A DNA stretch of 64,000 bases, taken from the NCBI GenBank assembly GCA_965153355.1, contig OZ231128.1, positions 4,030,001-4,094,000 of the forward strand. The letters are read 5' to 3'. This document shows positions 38,091 through 48,700 of this stretch, in pieces (the stretch's first letter is position 1; each line of letters opens with the position of its first letter). The translations under genes were made by a program, and so were the position numbers. The DNA comes from Flaccisagitta enflata (lineage: Eukaryota; Chaetognatha; Sagittoidea; Aphragmophora). The notes under the pieces were generated by a model. It was not told where the DNA came from. It saw only the letters and a program-made list of their open reading frames with translations, and did no database searches.

Positions 38091-38308
38091 CATACGCATA
38101 GGCTGCAAAGCGGCTTACCCTAATACAACTTCCCTCTAAATATGAAGCCAGTTACCCAGTTACCCGGCGCGACAATAGCTTTTCACCCAGCCTTAACAGG
38201 GAAATGTGGGTGGATGTGGGAGGACAAGAGCCTCAAAAAGCCAAGCGATGTGATTTCTTTCAGACCCCAGTTCACCCAAATGCCCCCCCCCATAGCTCCG
38301 TGGTTGAA

Positions 38309-38422
38309 AAAGAAAAACTCCGCGGTTGTTTATGAAAAACTCCGCGGTTGTTTATGAAAAACTCCGCGGTTGTTTATGAAAAACTCCGCGGTTGATTAAG
38401 AAAAACGCCGTGGTTGACTAAG
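38309..38422. repeat. 22-bp tandem repeat (AAAAACTCCGCGGTTG core)
   Basis: About five units, each containing the CCGCGG palindrome. The last units diverge (GATTAAG, GACTAAG). It abuts the truncated end of the minus-strand retroelement. A related GTTGATTAAGAAAT sits at 41,066-41,079, beyond the other side of the element. Confidence 0.85.
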
Positions 38423-38424
38423 AA

Positions 38425-39184
38425 GGTCACCACAAACGCGCCAACCGCCGCAGGGTACCGTTGGGGTACATTTGCAAACGCTCAGGCATGGTTTTCTCGC
38501 AACCATGAGGGGAGACGCCCATTCCGACTCGGCTGCTGTCGCACGTTGGCAGACTCCCAACTTCACCAGCTTATCAATTTCTTGCTTCGCCACGCGTAGC
38601 TTCTCGGCGTCGAGCTTTCGGGCTCGCGATTGGACCGGATGGCCAGTGGTTGGGATGTGGTGGCGAACCCCGTGCTTTACCTCGACTGGGGTGAAGGCAG
38701 GGGTCAAGATATCCGGAAATGAGTCAAGCAACTTGTAATACGGGTCGTTGATCTCGTTGACGAAGGTGACTGGTGTTGATTTTGCCCCATGGGCGAATGT
38801 TGCGGGGAGGACGTCGAGAGTGTTGAGGTCGATGAGTGTGCCATCGCGATGATTCGGGGCCAGGTAAAATTCCGAAAGAAAGTCTGCGCCAAGTATTCGT
38901 TGGCGCACATTTGCGATTGTGAAAGTAAATGTAAACGAGCGTTTACCAATAATGAGAGTTTTCTCTACGCTACCATAACAATAAATTTTGGTGCCGTTCG
39001 CCGCGCAAAGTCCAGGACCGTTTGATCCAAGGCGGCGTTGGGCGGAAGTGGGTGGGACGATTGAGAGAAGGGCGCCTCCATCTATGAGCCATTTGTGGCC
39101 TTCGATTTCATCGACAACGTGAAGGAGGTTACCATTTGGGCCGGTCGCGGCACTCACGTCTGCCGGCCGGCCTGAGCTTTTCCC
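38425..39184 (-). pseudogene. Second Ty3/gypsy element: Pol fragment (protease plus start of RT)
   Basis: Open frame 39,214-38,396 on the minus strand, in the -1 frame relative to the Gag upstream and overlapping it by 61 nt. The protease region reads HKWLIDGGALLSIVPP: position and context match the catalytic DTG, but here it is D-G-G. The conserved ILGADFLSEFYL follows. RT begins with HHIPTTGHPVQSRARKL, KLGVCQRATAAESEWASPL and GGWRVCGD. Homology stops at about 38,425, where the 22-bp repeat begins, so the RT palm, RNase H and integrase are missing. A short irregular stretch separates VARKP from GGWRVCGD. Non-functional remnant. Confidence 0.82.
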
Positions 39185-40317
39185 GGTTTTTGAAAGCCTG
39201 GAAACTTGTCGCACCCAGCTTCACACGTAAATGCTTCTTTGCCGAATTGGGTGTGCCATCTGCACAGGTTGGCTGGCTTGACGGTAGGTTTTCCCTTATG
39301 TGTTCGTTTCTCAGAGAAAGCCGGAGTGAACGATGGGTTTGGGTTTGGGTTTGGAGGACGACTTTGTTGCGGCTTTTTGAAAGGTGGCCTTTGACCTTGT
39401 TGAGGGTGGCCTTTTCGATTCCTTGAGAAGCGGCGACCCACGGCGTTGACGTCCTCCTCTTCTCCATCTGTATCGATGAGGTCGGGGACGTCGTTGACAG
39501 AGTTCACTTGCGAACTAGGAGTGCGGTGGATTGGTTTCCCATTCCGGTCAAAGTACTGATCGGCCATTTTCACCGTCTCGGCGCCGTCAAGGTCTTTCAC
39601 CTTGTCGTGGATGGTTCTCCTCACTTCCGTCGGGAGTTCGCGCAAGACCATCTCTTTTATGATGTCGTCAACGGTGATTGTTCCAATTTTCTCCTTTATC
39701 GCTGCAAACATTTCTGACGGCAGCTTGCCGTCTCGTTGGAAGCCGTCCAGGATGACTGCTGCCTGCTGCGCCTTGGTGCGGCCGTATCTGCCGCGGAGAT
39801 AAGATTCAAACGCTGTCCAATCGTCGGCGGTTCCGTCGCCAAACAAGAATTCGTTGATCTTGGGATCCGCATCGACTGCGAATTTGGTCTCAATAAATGC
39901 AAATTTGTCTTTCGGGTCTGTGACGCCCGCTCGACGGTATGCGTTATCGACGCGTTTTAACCATATATCGACGTTTTTGGAGTCGAATGCTGGTAGCTCC
40001 GGTTTCCTACTCGAGACTCTGACGCCTTGGAGTGCGTCCGTTAACGCCTGCACGGTCGCCTGGTCGCCCATGTTGTTTGCGTTTGCAAATTGTTCCTGTT
40101 GAGGATGCGGGAGTGCCGGCGGGAAGTTGAAGACGCCCCCTGGAGCGACGGGACTCGGGGATCTCGATCTGATAAGAGCGGCGCGGCCGAGTGGATTTTC
40201 CGGAAGTTGCAAATGTTGGATGCGTTCGTCACGTGCTGCGGCTCGGATGTCTCGCGGCGTGGGCATTCGATTCATGGAGCGGAACCGAGGGAGGAATGCA
40301 GAGAAGAAGGAATGCAA
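39154..40317 (-). CDS. Second Ty3/gypsy element: Gag
   Basis: 387 residues on the minus strand starting MHSFFSAFLP. A Met a few residues in (MNRMPTPRD) is an alternative start. Residues ~95-250 look like a Ty3/gypsy capsid (FDSKNVDIWLKRVDNAYRRA, FIETKFAVDADPK). Near the C-terminus is LCRWHTQFGKEAFTCEAGC, the C-x2-H...C-x3-C type motif seen at the Gag/Pol border of many animal Ty3/gypsy elements. A canonical slippery heptamer G GGA AAA lies in the Gag frame at 39,184-39,178, inside the Gag-Pol overlap, consistent with -1 frameshifting. Intact as an open frame, but the element is truncated in Pol. Confidence 0.85.
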   Translation of the reverse strand: MHSFFSAFLPRFRSMNRMPTPRDIRAAARDERIQHLQLPENPLGRAALIRSRSPSPVAPGGVFNFPPALPHPQQEQFANANNMGDQATVQALTDALQGVRVSSRKPELPAFDSKNVDIWLKRVDNAYRRAGVTDPKDKFAFIETKFAVDADPKINEFLFGDGTADDWTAFESYLRGRYGRTKAQQAAVILDGFQRDGKLPSEMFAAIKEKIGTITVDDIIKEMVLRELPTEVRRTIHDKVKDLDGAETVKMADQYFDRNGKPIHRTPSSQVNSVNDVPDLIDTDGEEEDVNAVGRRFSRNRKGHPQQGQRPPFKKPQQSRPPNPNPNPSFTPAFSEKRTHKGKPTVKPANLCRWHTQFGKEAFTCEAGCDKFPGFQKPGKAQAGRQT

Positions 40318-41079
40318 TTAATGTAAGGCTCAATGGTTAAGACAATTGTACATCAGCCTATTGCTGCCCGGCTCACCTTACGCGGAAGGTGCTTGTGCCT
40401 GCACCGAGCGCCTCCCTCTTTGCCTTGTTCCTGTCTATGGCAGGGACCGCGGTCGGCGACTCCAACACCGCTGGAGTTCGGATTGATGATGAACTTTAAG
40501 CGGCCCCCAGGGGTTTAGGGGACCGGTGTTCTTGTGCGAGAGAAGTGCGCGGGTAACCCGATTCGTTCGGCCGTTACCATTGGTCTTTGCTTTGTATCAG
40601 GAACAAGGAATATCGAATGTCGCCGCTTGTATCGTTGAAATTGACGTTTGAGGAGTTGTGATTCGGTCCGGGCTTCGCCAGTACCGTGACATGCAAATGG
40701 GTAAGGGTAAATGCAGCGAGTCCAGGACAGAGGCCACAGGCTCAGAGGCCAGGCGAAATGCGAGGTGCAAGTGTGAGAACGGCCGGGGTATGCTAAGTCA
40801 GTCAGTTGAGGGACCTCGGAGGGACCCAACCGTACAAGGGTGACAGGCAAGACAGTCCAGTTAGGAGTGTATGGATACCCTGATGTGCGAACCACCGCAC
40901 CGTCGTGACCTTGACACTGGTCCAAGCGCGCGAGGGGAGAAGGAGGTCAAAAAATATATATCGTACCACGGGGAGAGGTCTCCGGCGTATGAGGACGCTA
41001 TGAGGACTCCCCTACAGCCTCACCAGGGTCTTCCCGGGCCAGAAGTGCTCTGAGCACAACCCCCAGTTGATTAAGAAAT
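40318..41079 (-). other. Upstream region of the minus-strand element; possible 5' LTR/leader
   Basis: By position this should hold the leader and 5' LTR of the minus-strand Ty3/gypsy element. No second LTR copy exists here to define the edges. 41,066-41,079 returns to sequence like the 22-bp repeat (GTTGATTAAGAAA), so the element probably ends near 41,065. Confidence 0.4.
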
Positions 41080-41112
41080 NNNNNNNNNNNNNNNNNNNNN
41101 NNNNNNNNNNNN
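41080..41112. other. Assembly gap (33 N)
   Basis: Run of N between the retroelement flank and the satellite array. Confidence 1.
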
Positions 41113-42094
41113 ACTGTCAAGATCAGTCTGTTGATAAACCATTTCCATTACTACTATTACTCCTTTTACTTCCCGCACTCTCTCATGAATAAGGTTGATC
41201 CTGATCTTGTTGCTGTCAGCACTCCCCTGCCAATCATACCCTCCCTTTTGTCAAATCAGTCAGATATTGACTTTTTTCCATTGCTTTCAGCTCTCCCTTT
41301 TGCTTCCCTTACTCCCTCTCATGAATGAAGGTTGATCCTGATTTTATTGCTGTCAGCACTCCTGCCAATCCGCCCTCACTTTGTCAGATCAGTCTGATAT
41401 CAACTTTTTCCATTGCTGCTAGCACTCCCTTCTTTACTTCGCACTCCCACATCTCATGCATGAAGGCTGTATCTAATTTTGTTGCTGTCAGCACTCCTGC
41501 CAATCCGCCTCCCCTTTTTGTCAGATCAGTCTGATGTCAACTTTTTTCTATGCTAGCACTCCCTTTTACTTCCATCACTCCCTCTCATGAATGAAAGGTT
41601 GATTTCTTTATGTTGCTGTCAGCACTCTACCAATCACCCTCCTTTTGTCGAATCAGTCTGATATTGACTTTTTCCCACGTACTGCTACTTACTTTCCTTT
41701 TACTTCCATACTCCCTCATGAATAGGTTGATCCCAACTTTACTTTTGTTGCTGTCAGCACTCCCTGCCAATCCCGCCCTCCCACGCATGAATCAGTCTGA
41801 TGACTTTTTCCGTACTGCTACTCCCTTTTCTTTCACTCCCTCTCATGAATAAGGAGGTTGATCTGATTGTTGCTGTCAACACTCCCTGTAATCCCACCCT
41901 CCCTTTTGTCAGATCAGTCTGATATTGACTTTTTTTCATTGCTGCTAGCACTCCCTTTTACTTCCCGCACTCCCTCTTATGAATGAAGGTTGATCCTGAT
42001 TTTGTTGCTGTCAGCACTCCCCTGCCAATCCCGCCCTCCCTTTTGTCAGATTAGTCTGTTATTGACTTTTTTCCATTGCTGCTAGCACTCCTTT

Positions 42095-42621
42095 TTGGCA
42101 AAAAGCGGCCGAAGACCTTCGTGTCTGTAAGGCTATGAGGAATTTCCTGTACGTAAGTCATTCAAAGTAAAATCCCCATGGTTATTTCCTATCAACACCT
42201 CAAATTTGCCCTCAAAGCCCTCAATTTAGCCTTTGAGGTCTCAAATCAGTCTTCCAGGCTTGAAACCAGCCCCCCCCCCCTCCACCTCAAATTTGACCTC
42301 CAGACCTCAGATCTACCCTTCAGACCTTCAATTAGCCCTCCAAGCATCAAATTAGCCCTCCATGGCTCAAATTTGCCCTCAAAACCTCAAATCTGCTCTT
42401 TAAGCCTTAATTCTGCCCTCCAACCTTCAAATATGCCTTCAGTGGCCTAAATCAGTTATCTAAGACCTGAAATATACCCCCTCAGGGCGAATGGAAATTC
42501 CCCCCTGTGTTCTACAGGACATCGGCCTGGGCCGCTGCCCTACTCTCACTCATGTTCACTGAATTCTGCTGGCAGGACATCGGGTACCGCTGACCATGTG
42601 ACGATCCTTGGATGACTAGTT
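42095..42621 (-). mobile_element. Composite element, copy H, in the satellite
   Basis: Diverged left terminus (GGCAAAAAGCGGCCGAAGAC), ~22-bp units of the type CCTCAAATTTGCCCT, then CCCCTGTGTTCTACAGGACA, a damaged GGCCGCTGCCC, and the extension GGGTACCGCTGACCATGTG. Inserted in a satellite unit between the CTAGCACTCC and CTTCCGCACTCC blocks. Confidence 0.65.
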
Positions 42622-43410
42622 GCTTCCGCACTCCCTCTCGAGCATGAAGGATTGCTGTGTCTTATTTTGTTGCTGTCAGCACTCCCATGCAGTCACACCC
42701 TTTTGTCAGGTCAGTCACAATGCCAGTTTTTTCATTCACTGCTATACTCCTTTTCCCGCACTCCCTCTCATGCATGAAGGTTGTATCTAATTTTGTTGCT
42801 GTAAGCACTCCCCTACCAATCCCGCCCTCACATTTGTCAGATCAGTCTGATATCAACTTTTTCTGCCATTCTGCTAGCACTCCTTTCTTCCATACAGCCT
42901 CTCGCGAATGAGTTGATTTACTTTTTGTTGCTGTCAACTCCACCTGCCAATCCGCCCTCCCCTTTTGTCGAATCAGTCTGATATTGACTTTTTCCATTGC
43001 TGCTAGCACTCCCTTTTACTTCCTTCACTCCCCCTCATGAATAAGGGTTGATCCTGATTTTGTTTCTTGTCCTTTCCCCTGCCAATCCGCCTCCTTTTTG
43101 TCGATCAGTCTGATATTGACTTTTTCCATTGCTGCTAGCACTCCCTTATACTTTCCGCACTCCTCCTCATGAATGAGGGTTGATCCTGATTTGTTGCTGT
43201 CAGCACTCCCCTGCCAATCCACCCCTCCCTTTTGTCAAGATCAGTCTGATATTGACTTTTTTCCATTGCTGCTAGCACTCCCTTTTACTTCCCGCACTCC
43301 CTCTCATGAATGAAGGTGGATCCTGATTTTGTTGCTGTCAGCACTCCTGCCAATCCCGCCCTCCCTTTTGTCAATTAGTCTGTTGACTTTTTCCATTGCT
43401 GCTAACATAT

Positions 43411-43941
43411 TTTGGGCAGCGTGAAGAGAACCGTGTCTATGTAGAACACCTGAGGAATTTCATCGTCCGTCCGTCCTTCTGTCCGTCCCCCCCCCCCGCC
43501 GTTGGCTATCAACACCTCAAATTTGCCCTCAAAGCCCTCAATTTAGCCTTTGAGGCCTCAAATCAGTCTTCCAGGCTTGAAACCAGCCCCCCCCCCTCCA
43601 CCTCAAATTTGACCTCCAGACCTCAGATCTACCCTTCAGACCTTCAATTAGCCCTCCAAGCATCAAATTAGCCCTCCATGGCTCAAATTTGCCCTCAAAA
43701 CCTCAAATCTGCTCTTTAAGCCTTAATTCTGCCCTCCAACCTTCAAATATGCCTTCAGTGATGGCCTAAATCAGTTATCTAAGACCACAAATATACCCTC
43801 AGGGTGATCGTTGGGAAATTCCCCTGTGTTCTACAGGACATCGGCCCGCACAGGGCACTGCCTATATATCCATTATTTGCACTGGTGCCCCAGCAGGGCA
43901 TCGGGTACCGCTGACCATGTGCGATCCTTGGATGACTAGTT
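43411..43941 (-). mobile_element. Composite element, copy I, in the satellite
   Basis: Nearly the same sequence as copy H and at the same position within the satellite unit, starting TTTGGGCAGCGTGAAG. The minisatellite portion is almost identical to copy H, offset by 1,317 bp. This implies duplication of a satellite block that already contained the insertion. Confidence 0.65.
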
Positions 43942-44990
43942 ACTTCCCGCACTCCCTCTCAGGCATGAAGGTTGTAACTTTACTTTTGTTGCTGTCAGCA
44001 CTCCCTGCCAATCCCGCCCTCCCTTTGTCAGATCGGTGATATTGATTTTTCTGACCTGCTAGCACTCCCTTTTACTTCCTGCACTCCCTCTCATGCATGA
44101 AGGTTGTATCTAATTTTGTTGCTGTGGCCTCTATAATCCCCGCCCTCCTTTTGTCCAGGTCAGTCTGATATCGACTTTTTCTATTGCTGCTAGCACTCCC
44201 TTTTACTTCCCGCACTCCCTCTCATGAATGAAGGTTGATTTACTTTTGTTGCTGTCAGCACTCCCCTGCCAATCCCGCCCTCCCTTTTGTCAGATCAGTC
44301 TGATATTGACTTTTTTCCATTGCTGCTAGCACTCCCTTTTACTTCCCGCACTCCCCCTCATGAATAAGGGTTGATCCTGATTTTGCTGTCAGCTTTTTCC
44401 CCACCGCCAGAAATCCGCCCTCGCTTTTTGTCAGGAATCAGTGATGCGTGACTTTTTCCATGCTGCTACTTGCTCCTTCCTTCCCACTCCACTCTCATGA
44501 ATAGATTGATCATGATTTTTTTTATTGCTGTCAGCACTCTATCACCAATCCGCCTCCTTTTGTCGAATCAGTCTGATAGTGACTTTTTTCCATTGCTGCT
44601 CTTTACTCCTTTTACTTCCCACACTCCTCTCATGGACTAAAGGAGTTGATCTGATTTGTGCCATCGGCCTCCACCTTAATCCCGCCTCCCTTTTGTCAAG
44701 TGGTCTGTTATTGACTTTTTCCGGACCATTGCTGCTAGCACTCCCTTTTACTTCCATCACTCCCTCTCATGAATGATGGTTTGATCCTGATTTTGTTGCT
44801 GTCAGCACTCCCTATAATCCACGCCCTCCCTTCCACCTGTCAGATCAGTGTGTCAGCTTTCATTGCTGCTAGCATTCCCTTTTACTTCCCGCACTCCCTC
44901 TTATGAATGAAGGTTGATCCTGATTTTGTTGCTGTCAGCACTCCCCTGCCAATCCCACCCTCCCTTTTGTCAGATTGGTCCCAGTAATGG

Positions 44991-45789
44991 CAGCTGTCGC
45001 CTTGAGGAAAAAAGTCATAAGCATTGGTCACTTTTCACCCTGCTTTTGTCTTCAGTCATGGAAATTGTTTTATTTTTTTGATCAAATCAAAACCAATTGT
45101 ATGTATTGATTGCACTGAAAATCAGAGAAAAATAGAACGGAGCCAAATGAGCTAGATGAGCTAAAATATTCAAAATAATTCAACCAGACAACCAGCTTTG
45201 CTTACTGACATACTTTCTTGTATTTGCATGCTTAAATCAAAACATTATTTTATTTATCCTATTTTAAATCAGAGAAAAAGAGCAAGCTAAATGAGCTAAA
45301 TGATCTAGAATACTTAAAAAAACTCTCACAGATGAGCAGCTCTGCTCACTGACATATTTTTTGTATTTGCTTGCTTGAACGAGTATGAAAATATTCATTC
45401 ATTTTTCGTATTTAAAATCAGAAAGAACAGACTGAGCTAAGTGAGCTAAATGAGCTAAGATGCTCAAAAACGCCCTCACAGATGAGCAGCTGTGCTCATA
45501 AACATTTTTTTTGTATTTGCATGCTCAAGTAAACATGAATAGACTCTTTTATTGATCTTAAACAAAATAAAAAAAAATAAAAAACCCATTTGAATTTTTA
45601 ATAAATAAATCTTCCAAAAATCATAACGCGAAAAGTATTTGTCGTGAAACGATGCTTGACGCCAAATGAAGAAATAGTCAATTTACTTACCCTATCAATT
45701 TCATTGGAGGCTAATGTGCCACTAGGACACCCTCAGCTGTAGAAAATGAGAAACCCTGTTTTTCTCAAATATGTCAAAAGTAAAAATTA
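44991..45789. repeat. Spacer between opposed satellite arrays, with a ~148-bp triplicate
   Basis: AT-rich. About 45,119-45,560 holds three copies spaced 148 and 147 bp, each with AAATCAGA, GAGCTAAATGAGCTA, GATGAGCAGCT and TTTGTATTTGC. No gene. Confidence 0.75.
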
Positions 45790-48700
45790 CTTATAGCAAT
45801 GGAAAAAGTCGATATCAGACAGATCTGACAAAAGGGAGGGTGGGATTGGCGGGAGTGCTGACAGCAACAAAATAAAATCAGCCTTCATTCTAAGCGAGAG
45901 GAATAAGAAAGTAAAAAAGTGCTAGGCAATGGAAAAAAATTGATATCAGACTGATCTGACAACAAATTAGAAGTGTTGCTAACAAATTACAACCTTCATG
46001 CATGAGTCTTGAAGCTAAAAAGAGTGCTACAGCAATGGAAAAAGTTGATATCAGACTGATCTGACAAAATGGAGGCCAGGATTGGCAGGGTAGTGCTGAC
46101 AGCAACAAAATCAGGTCAACCTTCATTCATGAGAGGAGTTTGGGAAAGCAAAGAGTGCTAGCAGCAATGGAAAAAAATCAATATCAGACTGATCTGACAA
46201 AGGAGGCGGATTGACAGGGGAGCTAACTGTTGCTCTTCATCAGGATCAACCCTTATTCATGAGAGGAAATGTAAAAAGTAAAAGAAAGTACTTGCAACCA
46301 TGAAAAAAAGTCCATATAAGACTGATCGGACAAAAAAGACTGCGAGATCTTTAGAGAAGTGCTGTTTGCAACCAAAGTCAATCAACCTTCATTCATGAGA
46401 GGGAGTGCTGGCAGTAAAAATTAGTGCTAGCGGCAATGGCAAAGGTTGATATCAGGCTGATCTGACAAAATGGAGCGCGGGATTGGCACGAAAGTACTGA
46501 CAGCAACAAAATCAGAATCAAACTTCATTCGAGTGCAGGAAGTAAAAGGAGTGCTAAGCAGCAATGGAAAAAAGTCAATATCAGACTGATCTGACAAAAG
46601 GGAGGGCGGGATTGGCAGGGGAGTGCTGACAGCAACAAAATTAGATACAACCTTCATTCATGAGAGGGAGTGCGGGAAGTAAAAGGGAGTGCTAGCAGCA
46701 ATGGAAAAAAGTTGATATCAGACTGATCTGACAAAGAGGGCCCAGGATTAGCGAGGAAATTGCTGGCAACTTAGCAAAATCAGGATCAACCTTCATTCAT
46801 GAGAAGGAGTGCGGGAAGCAAAAGGGAGCGCTAGCAGCAATGGAAAAAAATCAATATCAGACTGATCTGACAAAAGGGAGGGCGGGATTGGCAGGGTAGT
46901 GCTGACAGCAGCAAAATCAGGATCAACCCTTATTCATTAGAGGGAGTGCGGAAAGTAAAGAGTGCTATGTGGAATAAAGTCCAATATGGGACCAGTCTGA
47001 CAAGGGAGGGCGGGGATTGGCAGGGAGTGCGAGCAGCAACAAATGAGATCAGCCCTTATTCGCGAGGAAATTGCGGGAAGTAAAAATTGCTAGCAGCAAT
47101 GGTAAAAAGTTGATATCAGACTGATCGGACAAAAAAGAGGGCGGAATTGGCAGGGGAGTGCTGACAGCAGCAAAAGTAAATCAACCTTCATTCATGAAGG
47201 AGGAGTGTGGGAAGTAAAAGGGAGTGCTGGAAGCAATGGAAAAAAGTTGATATCAGACTGATGTGACAAAAGGGAGGCGGAAGTTGGCAGGGAGTGACAG
47301 CAGCAAGTTGGGCTACAACCTTCATGCATAAGGGAGTGCGGGAAGTAAAAGTGCTATGACAATGGAAAAAGTTGATATTAGACTGATCTGACAAGGAGGG
47401 CGGGATTGGCAGGGGAGTGCTGACAGCAACAAAATCAGGATCAACCTTCATTCATGAGAGGGAGTGCGGGAAGTAAAAGGGAGTGCTAGCAGCAATGGAA
47501 AAAAGTCAATATGAGACTGATCTGACAAAAGGGAGGGCGGGATTGGCAGGGGAGTGCTGACAGCAACAAAATCAGGATCAACCTTCATTCATGAGAGGGA
47601 GTGCGGGAAGTAAAAGGGAGTGCTAGCAGCAATGGAAAAAAGTCAATATCAGACTGATCTGACAAAAGGGAGGGCGGGATTGGCAGGGGAGTGCTGACAG
47701 CAACAAAATCAGGATCAACCCTTATTCATGAGGGGGAGTGCGGGAAGTAAAAGGGAATGCTAGCAGCAATGGTAAGTTGATATCAGACTGATCTGACAAA
47801 AGGGAAGGGTAAGTTGGCAGAGGAATTAGCGGCAGCATAGTAATCAACCTTCATTCATGAGAGGGAGTGCGGGAAGTAAAAGGGAGTGCTGGCAGCAATG
47901 GAAAAAGTTGATATCGAACTGATCTGACAAAAGGAAGGGCGGGATTGGCAGGGAGTGCTGACAGCAACAACAAAATCAGCAACAGCCTACATGCGTGAGA
48001 GGAAGTGCGGGAAGTAAAGGGGGTGCTGGCAGCAACAGACAAGTTGACTATCAGACTGATCTGACAAAGGAGCGGGATTGGCAGGGAGTGCCCGACAGCA
48101 ACAAAAAATCAGGATCAACCTTCATTCATGAGGAGAGTGCAGGAAGTAAAAGGGAGTACTAGCAGCAATGGAAAAAAGTCAATATGAGACTGATCCTGAC
48201 AAAAAGGGAGGCGGGATTGGCAGAGGTGTGCTGACAGCAACAAAATCAGGATCAACCCTTATTCATGAGAGGTGCGGAGAGTAAAAGGGAGTGTGTGGCA
48301 ATGGGAAAAAGTCATCAGACTGATCTGACAAAAGGAGGGCGGGATTGGCAGGGGAGTGCTGACAGCAGCAAAATCAGGATCAACCTTCATTCATGAGAGG
48401 GAGTGCGGGAAGTAAAAGGTAGCAGCAAGGTAAAGTTGATGTCAGACTGATGATCTGACAAAAGGAGGGCGGGATTGGCAGGGAGTGCTGACAGCAACAA
48501 AAGTAAATAACCTTCAGCCTTCACATTCATGAGAGGGAGTGCGGGAAGTATAAGGGAGTGCTAGCAGCAATGGAAAAAAGTTGATATTAGACTGATCTGA
48601 CAAAAAAAGGAGGGCGGGATTGGCAGGGGAGTGCTGGCAACAGGGTCGTCACAACCTTCAAAGCGTGAGAGGAGTGCGGGAAGTAAAAAGTGCTAGCAGC

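Larger units (their letters stand above)
41113..44990 (-). repeat. 137-bp satellite, minus-orientation array
   Basis: Units such as CCATTGCTGCTAGCACTCCC and CAGATCAGTCTGATATTGAC repeat, being the reverse complement of the array at 45,790-50,905. Units carry many single-base indels and short substitutions. Composite elements interrupt it at 42,095-42,621 and 43,411-43,941. Confidence 0.9.
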
